A stretch of DNA of 64,000 nt from Branchiostoma lanceolatum. Lineage: Eukaryota > Chordata > Leptocardii > Amphioxiformes > Branchiostomatidae. The position numbers and the translations under genes were made by a program. The stretch lies in assembly GCF_035083965.1 (NCBI RefSeq), contig NC_089724.1, positions 13,200,910-13,264,909 on the forward strand, given 5' to 3'. Below, piece by piece: positions 37,925 through 50,057 of this stretch. Below the pieces are notes generated by a model, which was not told the DNA's origin, ran no database searches, and was given only the letters and a program-made list of their open reading frames with translations. The stretch's first letter is position 1. Each line of letters opens with the position of its first letter.

Positions 37925-39452
37925 TTCATAAGCCCAAGCCCAAACATGTTAAACTTCTTTTCTTCTTCTCACCCTCTGACTGTGACACATGCAGACTAGT
38001 TGGTCTGAGAGTTGTCAGCTCCCACACTTCTACATGCCCTTCATGCCAGGGTCATGGACCTCACCTTCAAGCTGCATGGATGTACAATTGTGTCTTCTTC
38101 ATTACATCATTGCTTATAGGTTGTATTTAGATGCTGAGTAAGTTTGCTGTTGGCACATATATAGTGCACTTAATTGTTCTAGATGCCTGACAATATAGAT
38201 CATGTAAGATGTACTGTATCAATTGTGACGGAATGTAACATTAGTAGTGCAATATTACAGCATTGTCACTTGTTACATTACAGAAGGATTCAATCAATGA
38301 ATGACAAAGTTATGTAAATATGATAGTCTTAACAAAATTCGTTGAAATGACTGTTTTGAGCTAGAGCTCACAGACAAATCAATGTCTAAGATATTCTATA
38401 GACTGTAGAGTAAAACCTATTTGTAATCATTTCGGGTTGTGTAATTTGTAATGATGTTTGTTATGTCATTGGGTATGATATAGAGATTGAAATATATCTA
38501 TGATTGTCAAATGATTGTAGTCACTTTTCATATCTAATCAATAGATGTATTGTAATACGTAGTCTTATGAAGAAATAGCTATGAAAAATTCCAAATCTTT
38601 TATCATTTGGGGTTCAATGAAATATTTTGTAAAGTTGTATTTTGTATAGATCATGACATCGTGCGAGGAACGATAGAAATAGACAGTCTAATAGAGTATG
38701 ATAATGGCATAAAGTAAGCGATTTTGAATGCTGCTCGGTCGTCTCGAAAATCTAGTATTATTCTATGATGAGCTATTGGTAAGTTGTGATAATGGGAGGC
38801 TTGCGCTCCTAGCGGCCGGACCAACAGATGCCGCCCTCTAGCCTCCGAGAGCTTGTGTAAACACAGGCTAGGAATAAAACATTTGAACAAGAAGACCATA
38901 TATAGACTTGTGTTGTCTTGGTGGCAGAGTATTATCATAAAGAAAGCCCACATCAGTTGTCAAGAATAAATGCCCTTTGTACCTTTGTAACAAATCATTA
39001 TGATTTGTTTCACAACAGGTCATTACAAAATGACATTCATTCCTCAATATTTTGAATGACTGGCTCGGGTGAGGAGATGTTCACTGCATCGATGTCGGGC
39101 ATGTCTCTTCGATAGTGTCACTCTTCATTGACGAAAAGATTTCTTCGGGTTTGGGAGATCGTTCTTCTGATACACTTTAAAAGTCGCTCGACAAAACAGC
39201 AATGTTCCTTACAATAACTATCTACCACTTGAAGAACACGATACAGAAATTCCGCTGCAGTACCTTAGAAAGCCGCTAAGGGCCATTATCGAACTTGATC
39301 GTGTTCCGACCCTTACCCACGTACCAAATGGCATTCAATTAGGATCCATCCACGACTTCTCGAGTTAAGTTGTCCACACAAATAAGCACACACACACATA
39401 CATACAAACATACATACATACATACACACACACGCCAACACTCACACACACA

Positions 39453-39525
<73 letters not shown>

Positions 39526-40307
39526 ATACACACACAGACAGGCAGACAAACGGCACCTAAAATATAACTTTCTTGCCGACGGTAATTAGTCTTAAGACCG
39601 CCCATGGTCATTATACAGGTATGCGCCAAAGGTTGTTAGACTACCAAATTCTATGCTTGACCGGACTAATTCAGGAAACAAGTCTGAAGCAAAGTACTAT
39701 ACATGAAGTGGAGCTCGAGAGTTTGTCGCATTATAGACGAACTAGACAGAACCAAGCGGCACGTATCAGGTGAGAGGTTTGTTCTATGTCGTCTGAAATG
39801 CTTAACCATTGTAAAGAAACAACCATAATGCTTAACCATTGTAAATGATTAAACTCTATTACAGCACCTGAGTGTACATTTGTCAACAATCATATCGGAA
39901 TGCAAGGGTGCATTTGTATTCGATCCAATAATCTTTTACACACTGGTGTCCGAATACTCAATAGTAATGTCTTGCACATAGCTAAGGCTCATTTTATCAG
40001 TGTCAAGGTGTGATAACGTCATTTCTGTGAAAATTGGATCGTCAATGTTTCACGCATTTGTTTTTTTAAACATTGCGCTATCAGAATCCTGTACATGCAC
40101 CATTTGTATTTTCAAAATAAGCCATTAGAAAGTCTAGTCTTACTACCGCCGTTTTCGTAACGAACGCTGTTCTTTAAAATTCACAATACTCTGATCATGA
40201 CGAACCTTTATGCTGACATGATTAGTCACGCCTGGATGTGCAATTGGGCGCCGTGAGAGGTAAAACGGTAACGTCATAACGTGTTCTATTTTTAACAGCT
40301 GGCCACC
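37925..40307. other. TIR-gene 3'UTR, repeats and LRR-gene upstream region
   Basis: The first 700 bp are AT-rich and probably 3'UTR. A CTGCAGTAC-family repeat fragment (39245–39370) runs into a CA/CATA microsatellite (39388–39532). The remainder up to 40307 has no supported exon and should contain the LRR-gene promoter; 5'UTR exons cannot be ruled out. Confidence 0.45.
39388..39532. repeat. CA/CATA microsatellite
   Basis: Interrupted (CA)n with CATA variants, about 145 bp. It creates spurious open frames on both strands (His-Thr on plus, Cys-Val on minus). Confidence 0.95.
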
Positions 40308-43300
40308 ATGGCCCCTTCAAGGACGCATTGCCTGTTGTTACATTTGCTCGCTGTCCTGACCGGAGTTGTGCCTGGCCTTAGCCTTGACTGCGCACCCCAA
40401 TGCCAATGTTACGGAAACACCACCGACTGCAGCCACGGAGTCCTTACGGGCTTTCCTCGGAATCAGCTCATACCCTCTTCAACAGAAGTTCTTCTGTTGA
40501 ACGATAATCAGATTTCGGCGGTGAGCCGTGATCCTACGCTTCCCAACCTGCTGGAACTGAACCTGGAGGATAACTCCATCACCAGTATATCACGTCCTGG
40601 ATCCCCATTCAGTCGGCGGCCCAACCTCCGGGTTCTCCGTCTAGGAGGGAACGCGATCTCTACCGTACCCGCTTCGGCTTTCGACGGGCTGAGCCAACTT
40701 GTGAGACTTTATCTCAACAGAAATACCATCACAACAATAACTGCGTTTGGAAGTAATTCCGTCGTTGACAGCTTGAAGATGCTCGATTTACAGGACAACA
40801 GGCTCACCTCTATCGGGATCGGGACTTTTACAGGAGTCTCGCTTCTTTCGGAGCTCAACCTCTCGTCTAATAACATCTCAATGATCGAAGATGGGACCTT
40901 CAGTCATCTCAAGGAGCTACGTGTGCTGTACCTACATTCAAATCACATCGCCATGCTGACCAGCGCGACCTTCCTGGGGATGCCAACCTTAACTCATCTG
41001 ACTTTGAGCGACAACAAGATCCAAACTCTACCTGATATGGCCTTCATCGGCGCCACGAACCTGGAGTTCCTGGACCTGTCATCTAACGACCTCTCCACAG
41101 TCACACGGACAGCGTTCTCTGGACTGTACAACCTTACCACTCTGCTCCTGGAGAGGAACAACATTCAGCTCTATCGAGGACGGGGCGTTTGGTGACCAGG
41201 TCAAACTGCAGTCATTGGTCCTGAGGTACAATATACTACAGAACATGCCAGCATCAACTTTGACGTCCACAGACCTATGGGTGAGCCATACCATTCTCCT
41301 GAGCTTGTTTCGTTAATTTGATAAATGGTACCGTTTCAGAGCGCAAAACGCTAAAGTAAGATAACTAGAGCGCTGGAATAAAGACCAAATTCATTGTGGT
41401 CACTCCAGGAGCTGGACCTCAGTGACAATAGTCTTACTGCTGTCCGGAGGGAGGATTTTGCCAGGCTTGCGAAACTGAAGTACCTTCATCTACATGTAAG
41501 TCGATTTTATCAGCACATGATAGCAAATTCCTATTTCCTTAGTAGTGATTAACGATCAGAGAAACCCTGAATACAGGTTGCTTCTACATTTGATTCTTAT
41601 GTTGCAATAGTTAAGTTTTTTATCCAGTTGTTTTCCTTAAATCAAATAATTTACCACTAAGCATCTTGTGTTAAATGCTGTATTGTACCATTTCAATAAA
41701 ACTCGTTGCTATTATATTATTGGATTTGCACCCGATAATATAAGTAGCTGTTCTTTTAAGATTTTGCTGCATACATTTGTACATGTACATATAGCCAAAA
41801 CTAGTAGCAACATCAAAATTACACCTCATACTATCCTCATGAAATTTCTTTCACGACTTTGTCATATTATTTTGTTGATGCTTACATCATTTTAACACCC
41901 TTACAGACTAACAAGATCACAAGTGTGGAGGATGGTTCGTTCGCCAATCTTGCTAACCTCATTGTCTTAGAAATATACGGGAACCTTCTGACTAATGTCT
42001 CAGCTGCAACATTTGCAGGTAAATAATATACGCTTACAACGGTTAAACACAATGGCCTTACCAGCGACATTCAGACTCTATCCATTACGATTATGTGTTA
42101 TTTGACACGGCAAATCTTATCACGAAGATTTACCAGCCATACCGTCACGTATCAATCTAAGATCTATGGTGCTTATTTGCGACTAGAATGTATATGTTTT
42201 AGTAGTAATCTACGTTGTTTGTCAAGGAACGGACCCATTTAAGCGGTGAAAAAATAGCTGGTCTTGTTCTGAGTTCTGTTGTTGTTCGCATATGATGGCA
42301 TGACCTTGAAAGGTCAAATCGCTGTTGACATGTTTGCTACGACAGTGGTAAAACCAGTTCATGCCAAGACTGGGATTGAAACACGTAACGTTACAGTGCG
42401 GGTCAAAGTTTGTCTGCCACATACCTATTAGTCTATTGTTTATCCTACCTTACCTTAGGTCTACAGGGTCACCGGGAAGCATCCCTCATAGAGTGTTGAA
42501 AATAGGTTATATATTCGCCGATTAGATTTTGGGCCCCCTAGCGGATTGTTATTGTACTGCAGCGGAACCTCATTTTTTGTATCTTTTATCTGAAGACGGT
42601 ACGGTAAACAAATCTGAGTGGTAGCTAGGTAGCCCTTGTGCAGTACCATAGTCAAGACGTGACATCGGTTTGAGCCCCCTAGAAGCTTATTCTGTACTCT
42701 CCCAGCAGAGGTTCGGCTCAGATTTGTTTTTGACCTCTGTTTATCGCCATGAAAAATGGATGTGTAATGGCCTTGATTTTTTGGTGGCATGTAGCTTGTG
42801 ATATAAGGAAGAAGTGGCGTATATGGGCCCCCTAGCAGCTTTCTCTGGAACTGCAAGGCCGTTTTTGTCAAAATCTTCCAAGGAGAATTACTGAGCAAAG
42901 GGACAACGAATTTCCATGATATTTAGTATACAGGCAGCGTAGACAGAAATGTACATAATAAAGTGCAAATTATGCAAATTGGGATTGCATAATCCGAATA
43001 GTTCATGATGCTCTGACACGCATGGAATGCTGACAGTATACTGTCTTTCAGGCTTGGTGTCTGTAGAACAAATCGGGATGGGAGGCAGTAACCGCATTGA
43101 AAGTATTCCCGACGACACATTCCGGGACCTTCCGAAGCTGGCTCACTTGGGCCTACTCGGTCTTCCACTCGTGAGCATCAGTGACTCTGTACTGTCACCC
43201 CTGCAGAGCTTAAAAAGTGTAAGCAACCCAGAAAACCAATTTCATTTGTTTTCGATACAGCTTTAACGTTCATGATAGCAGGTTGATTGTGTTGTCATAG

Positions 43301-46300
43301 TTTTCAGCTGAGAAATACTACCTTCCCAGTATGTTTTAGACACCGAAATGTCCTGAAGACGTTCATCATTCTCGCTGTGTAAATATCCGCGACTGCCGTT
43401 TGGTTTGTTATTTCTACACGCCGGGTCCTAATTGGACAAGTTTGATACGTATTCTGACATATCAATTTATTAATTAGAACAATTTCTTTAGAGTACAAGA
43501 AGTAATACTGTAGGCAGAAATGTGAAGAAAACAGGCGTATCCAGATCTGATTCCTTTTGCCCGCCTTCGCAGATCGCTTTATCAGAAAGCAGGTTGAGGT
43601 CTTTGCCGGCGCTGCCCGTTTCCTTGGAGTCACTGACGATATTCAGGAATAACCAGCTCTTAACGGACATCCGCCTGGGAGACCTCACAACTCTTCCCCG
43701 ATCAGGTAAGGGAGCTGCTTTGTGTGAAAGTCTGTTCTCCTTTAATGGGCAGATTAGCAAACTCTGTCAAAGTGACAGTCAAAGGCACTCCTTGGCCTCA
43801 ATCCCATGGGATTTCCGAAATGCTGCAGAATACCAGGATACTGCATTTGGAGGTCATGCTTGTGGTTACTGCTAACGTTATGCACTGCCTGATTCTGTTG
43901 TATACCGCAACTTGTATGCGATGATTTGGATGAAAGGCTTTATGTCTACATGTTTCTACTCTCACTGTCTCCATCTTCAGGGACAGGAGACCACCTTCCA
44001 CTCCCCAACCTGACCAGTGTACACCTGGCGGATACTGGGCTTCAGAAGATCCACCCGTTTGCTTTCGCGACCTTGCCGGCTCTGACATCTCTAGATCTGT
44101 CCAGGTATTCACCACTTCAATACCGGTAGTCAGTAGAACTAGCTATTGCATACTAGTATGTACATGATCAAGAAAACTGTAACGACTGTACGCCAGTGTA
44201 CGGTCAGGCAAGTCCTGTCACATAACGACCAAGACCACGGTAAGCTTAACGTTTTCATATACTCTATTTATCTATTTATTTCCTAACTCATTCCCGAGGG
44301 ATAATTGCAAAGGAACAATCAGATGCACTAAGTTATAATTATGAAAATGTATAACAATGGCCAGACAATAGAATTACTATATCTGATATCTACATCACTG
44401 AGGGGTTTGATTTCTTCTTTGAAGGCAGTGGCTAATCAATAGTCCCACGTCTTCAATTATTTGTGGGCTTTTGGATTTTGATAGAAATTTGTTTTTAAAG
44501 GGTTTCTATATGGTGAAATCTTGGGGAGATTGTGTGAACTGTTTCAACAAGCCTGCTTCTTTCAGCCTCGAAAAAGGGCATTCACAAAAGAAGTGTATTT
44601 CAGTACATTAGTTACATGAACTGCTTAGATGTGGTGTAGTATTTTATATTTGCCATCAGGATGACAAGGGCTTGACATTATTGTCGCATGTTCCAAACGT
44701 ACATGTGGCACTCATTCAATATGGAACTAAACACCTTGCCAGTGAACATTGCCTAACAGAAAGAAATACTGTTTTTGTTTTCCTTTGCAGGAATAATTTT
44801 CAAAGCACTTCGTCAGTCGATCCAGACGCGTTCGGTAACCTGACGACTCTGCTAAGTCTGAACATTGACAGAGTAACGACCTGGTCACCGCGTATGTAAT
44901 GTATATATTACCATGTTATAGGTTGTCAGTGGGACCTGTAAGTAGCTAGTAGTCTAGAGTGGTCTGCACTTTCTAAATGTAGAAGAACATAGCGAAGAAA
45001 AGTTTACGGTCATACAATTCATCAAAACTGCGGTTGTCGGAAGGCTTCGTAATTCCCCCATATATTTCAAATGTATCTGGTATTTATGAATTAGTCCACT
45101 TGATAATGAGATACCTGTATCAAAACATGGTTGTTAAGAGAGAAATTGTGCTTTTGGTCACAGGTGTATTTCGGCATCTCCCTTGTCTCCAAACGGTAAC
45201 CTTGGGAACGAGGTTCACCTGTGATTGCGACGTGCTCGATCTCGGGAAATGGATCAACAAAACGGGTAAGTTTTTCTCCTCTGCCCCGACTGCCCGTATG
45301 TAGAGATACATAAGAATTAGAATCACGGTCTGGAATTCCGGAAAAAAAAAAGTATTTGCTACAGTTCGCAAGACTTTATACGCGTAATGTGTGTTACACT
45401 GAATACAGAATTTCTTAATATGTGATAGATATTGGTTTAACCCTATGATCAGTACACGTCTCCAGTGCACAGAACTGCATTGTATGGTATGTGTCCTTGT
45501 TCCTGTAGTCGTGAACGTCAGACCCAGTCCACCAACCTGCTTCCTTCCAAGGCCGCTGAGAGGACGTTCTCTGGAGAGACTACGCGAAGAGGACCTAGGG
45601 AGGACATGCCCAGCGACAACAGTTCCACCGGCAACAGAACCCGCCGTGCAGTTTTGGTACTGAATGTTACACGATGTACACGTAGCCTCTTTCTAATATA
45701 GCTAAGATTACCCGCAGTAAACTGCCTTGGTGTTCAGACGGGGACTGGCGTATTACTCCTCGTATCACGGCTTGCCAGGCAGCGTGGTTCTTGGTCAAGT
45801 TCTGTTTCAGCATCTTATAGTAAAAGCTCTTTGTCATTCAAAGTGACAATATCTATAGATCATGAATGAATGAAGACTTTCTTGTACATTTTTGCGCCAC
45901 TGATAATGTGGCCACCATGTCCATTAGCCTCACTAAATTGCACTGCAAGCGTCGACTTGCTCCAGACAGCGAAACATAGTACTAGTAACTCAGGTTACGC
46001 ATGCAGTTTCTAAAGTAGTCATCGCCTATCATTCTCCTATAGCAGAGCCGAACCCGCGTATACCCAAAGTAGGAATACGCGGCCTCGGCTCTGCTATGGA
46101 TGAATGTCACCTATCCACCAATGTCGTAAACGGAGTATTGACACCAACAAATACCCGAATAAAAGTTCCATACAGTACATGCACTAAACATTGACATAAG
46201 AATGGCAATGATATGGTAGCTGTCTGATTTCAACTTTATTTATCTGTGTCAAAAGCTAATGTGTCCTTCTACCTTCATACAGCCCAACACCGTCGCCATC

Positions 46301-47188
46301 ACCTGCAACTTCTTCCCAAGGCCCTTCCTCTGTGGCAGCAACTCTGTCAAAGTCGCCAAAAACACCCGCGCCGCCGTCTACAATTGTGCAAACAGAAACC
46401 TGTATTGGCCCAAGCAACGTCACAGTACAGAACGTGAAAGACTCTCGTGCTGAGGTAGAATGGGTCCACGGAGGCAGCGCGGATCTGACGGGATTCGTTA
46501 TTCAGTACAAACAAACCCTTGGAGAAAACTCGGAGTGGAGGACAACACAACAGGTGCACACGGTCCGCCGTTCCTACCCCATACTGGACCTTCTCCCTGA
46601 CAAGCCCTACATAGCCTGCGTGGCTGTTTTCTGTAACGACATCATGCCCAGGCAACCAGAAGTGATGAATGAATGTGTGCACTTCACAACGGGACAGACG
46701 GCAGCGTCTATCCCACAAGCAGCAGTGGTGGGGTTGGCCGTCGGAGTGCCCCTGTTGCTCATCATCCTCGTGATGGCGGCCGTCATTCTCCTGAAGAGGA
46801 CAGGACCCCGATCTGCTGAACACGTGGATGCACGCACGCCTAATCAACCTCAAAAACAGGTATTTTCATTTGTTGTCTTTTAAGTGCTATTTCCGTTTTT
46901 CACAGGGAAAGTGTAATGACGGCGTTGGTTTTGCTCTGTGATGTGCCCATTGTTTTCCTGGGCCAACGTTAATGTACCGCTGACCGCTAACCGAGTGGTC
47001 CTGTTACACTGCAGGAAGCGCCTGCCGAATCAACTGAAGCTGACCGTGGTATCACAGACGACTCTCCATACAACTTAATCAACGACGATCGGTGTTCAAG
47101 CTTAGGTCATGAAAACTCGTATCATAACCCCGACTTCCTGCATCTTACCGAACCAGCAGCCAAAAGAATAGCTAATCCCTATTCTTAA
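40308..47188 (+). CDS. LRR–FN3 single-pass transmembrane receptor (11 exons, one frameshift)
   Basis: Exons: 40308–41280, 41409–41495, 41907–42018, 43052–43218, 43573–43705, 43981–44104, 44791–44891, 45164–45265, 45509–45656, 46283–46859, 47015–47188. The order is a signal peptide (LLLHLLAVLTGVVPGLS), an LRR N-cap (CAPQCQCYGNTTDC), many 24-residue LRRs, a C-cap (FTCDCDVLDLGKWI with later Cys), a Ser/Pro/Thr-rich stem, one fibronectin type III-like domain, a transmembrane helix (AAVVGLAVGVPLLLIILVMA) and a short cytoplasmic tail. The tail contains SPYNLI, an ITIM-like SxYxxI. The frame breaks near 41163: the LRR continues in the +1 frame after one apparent extra T, and all other joins agree (about 898 residues without it). 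LRRN/AMIGO/LINGO-like by layout, but no orthologue is assignable. Confidence 0.8.
42480..42870 (-). repeat. CTGCAGTAC-family dispersed repeat, inverted copy
   Basis: Three units of about 145 bp start near GGGCCCCCTAGC (42532, 42672 and 42826). Their complement matches the CCGCTAGGGGGCCC stretch at about 10845. It lies in an intron of the LRR gene. Confidence 0.55.
46038..46099. repeat. Short hairpin repeat
   Basis: TATAGCAGAGCCG at the left and CGGCTCTGCTAT at the right are inverted, with further pairing (CGCGTAT/ATACGCG) towards a loop of about 13 bp. It lies in the last large intron of the LRR gene; it could be a miniature foldback element. Confidence 0.55.
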
Positions 47189-47516
47189 GTTATGTATGGT
47201 ATAAATATATTTCAAACATAATTATCCAGATGTTAAGAGAAGTGTATGAGTACATAGAGCACGTAAATCTAATCTGCTAAGTAGCTCTTATAATTTTTAT
47301 CAAAACCCCTTTCATTCATTGGGAAAATAATTTGGTGTATAATTATGTACATATCTTGACGCATATTATCCAAAACATTGTCATATTCTATGAGATTTAT
47401 TAGACTTATTATCTATTCATCAGAAGGTTATCATACATTGGCAATAGAGGATTATTGACTATAATCTACATTGACCTCCACCATTTATAACGTCGTTCTT
47501 TAAAAGAAGTGAATTC

Positions 47517-47561
<45 letters not shown>

Positions 47562-50057
47562 TGCCACTGACATACATCACAGGCATTGTAAGCATATAGA
47601 TACTAGTACTATGGTGTGATATAAAACATATTTTCCCATCCATATACAGGACGCATACTTTACTATACTTTATGTTATGTTATGTTATGTTATGTTATGT
47701 TATGTTATGTTATGTTATGTTATGTTATGTTATGTTATGTTATGTTACAAAATAAACATCGGTGTTTGGGAGGCGGTCGCGAGCCCAAGATAGAATGGAT
47801 ATGTCTATATTTTGTCATGTTTGCAACAATCGATTGGATACCAGCTGTCCTATACATGCTAGGGTACTGTTAGCGGGACAAGAAACAGGGGTAATGTTGG
47901 CATGAATATGGAGAAAGGTTCAACCGTTGTGTTGTTTACACCAAACGAGGCTTTGTGCTGTTGATATGAAATATCAACAGCCAAAGGTCAGGGTTATTTG
48001 CCCTTTGTTCGCTGGCTCAGACTACTGACAGCGCCCGCAGGGCTTGTGTACACCGCGTGTGTTCATCTAGTGAAAAAATTACAGTGCCCGCCTCTTTTTC
48101 TTCACTATTCATCTAATTTTATGGAAGTGACATCGACACATTTATTTTGCACACAAAAATTTGCCAGTAGAATCAAATAAAGCATCATTAGCATGGGGAT
48201 GTTGGGAAACGTTAGCAACGCTGAAAGTAGAATTTCTTGGTCGGAAAGTTTGACACGTTTTCGTTACTTTCAGTAGAATAAGCCAAGGCATTTTTGTGAT
48301 AATAATATGCGTTTTCTTTTCTGTCACGGAGGGCAAAGCAAACTCTTCAAATATAAATCCTGAAGTAACCTCCCTACAGTCTTCATAGTACATCCCTAAC
48401 AAATAGTAACAATGCTTTATTACTTCTGTTCTGGAACAATATCAAGCGCGCATCCCTATAATCGAACACCTTGGTACCTTGGTAACACGTCAATAGACCA
48501 CTGCACCCTCAGACAGGAACGGACGTGCGCGCACATCTCTGCAGAAAAATCGCTTCCCGTTTTGGGAAGAGCGTGTGTTAGAGACACATCGTCCAGGAAA
48601 ACGTTCACCGGCCGTGTCTGCACCCGGAGGTGAAATAACCTCGCCTTGAGCGCTGGCGCCAAGAAGTTATGGGCAGTTAAAAAGTTGCTCATAATCAGAG
48701 AACATTTAGAGGATTCCCCCGACGCCATCCTGATCCTGCAGCACCCGTAATCTCCGCAAGAGGACGTTCCATACCAAAGTCCCCTATCTGGGAAATCGGA
48801 GTTCCACCTTCCATTTCCACACTGCAGTCGGACCGAGCAGGATGGGTTAGACACAAGTCACAACTCCGCCGGGCCTGGTGCCTTCAGGGGCACTGAAGGT
48901 CCAAAGACTCTAGAAAAGAGAACTATTGTTTTGTTATTCACGAACTTTACGGACTATACTATTTGTTTTTACCAGTTTACATCGACCGTCAATTCAAGAA
49001 ACAAGGTAAGAGCACGTAAAGATGATTGTAACGAACGATAACACGTTTAGTGTGTGGAGGGTTGAGTTTTGAAGGCCATAACTTATAATTCATAAATACT
49101 TGTGACCGTGTGTTAACTGGTTGACAGATTAAAAAGCCACAAGAAGGTCCTACCAGCCTGCAGTCTCTATCAAACTGTAGCTGTGTCGTTTTGTTCATGG
49201 CGGGTTCTGGTCCGGAGGCGACAACTGGATTGACTAGGACGTGTTTCCGCCCTCCTCCCACAGTCAGCTGTGCAGTCAGAAACGATTGTGAATTTAGATG
49301 TCGTAAGAAAGTATTTTCAACTGTATTTAACTTCGAAATTTCTCTAAAAAGATCATTGAAGTTAGTAATTAATAAGAAGACTCGTGCTGTCTTTCAGTTA
49401 TCCTGCTAAAGTCAGCGGCTTGGTAGATTTTTATGTTACATGATGTACTTGAATGGTGTGATAACTTTTTGTTACCGTTAGAGTTACGTAGTTTTGTGAG
49501 AACTTTTAATATGGGATGAACTTAACAAGAAGTCGTTGAAAAGTTTTTTCTTCAACTGTAATTAAGTGTGAAGTTTGTATATATAAAGTATTATTATTTG
49601 AAGTGAGTAAAGGTAGCCCATGACTCATACGGTCTTTTCAGTCCAACTTCTAGAATCATGTACTCTTCAGGAATTCGAATGGTCTGGCTAACTATTCGTT
49701 GTTATGTAGCTTAAAAACATACCAATGATGTTTTGCGGGAACTTTTGACAAGGAATGAAATGAACAAATCCTTGACTAAAAAACTAAAGTGCAAAAAAAA
49801 GGAAATTCTTCATTGTTTTGATGGAGCATAAATTTCTTGGCTGGGGTAACCTCTTCCACATTGTTTCTAAACCCTGATTAGTGATACTTCATGATCAGTG
49901 TTCCATCTGTAAATAATAGAAACAGATATTTACCTACATGCTGCATGTAGTTACATGTAACTATTGTTATCAGCCAGTCACCAAGAATTAGATTTCTTCA
50001 GCCATACATGACGTTTTTTTTCTTTTCCTCTTTCAGTATTAAGCAACACAAATCAAC
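47189..50057. other. Intergenic region with microsatellites and a probable 5'UTR exon
   Basis: Contains (GA)n at 47519–47557 and (TATGT)n at 47671–47747. A probable non-coding exon ends at 49005 with donor GTAAGA and would join the acceptor before 50037, just ahead of the ATG at 50058. GC-richer sequence at about 48440–48880 may be the promoter. No other exon is supported. Confidence 0.45.
47671..47747. repeat. (TATGT)n pentanucleotide microsatellite
   Basis: About 15 perfect copies of TATGT, preceded 120 bp upstream by a (GA)n run at 47519–47557. Confidence 0.95.

Noticed and set aside
39339-39629. Cys-Val and His-Thr repeat ORFs
   Set aside because: Translation of a (CA)n microsatellite.
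46347-46853. 168-codon minus-strand ORF
   Set aside because: Antisense shadow of the FN3/TM exon of the LRR receptor.
48456-48854. 132-codon minus-strand ORF in the leader region of the unknown gene
   Set aside because: It lies in GC-rich, promoter-like sequence and shows no recognisable domain or splice signals.
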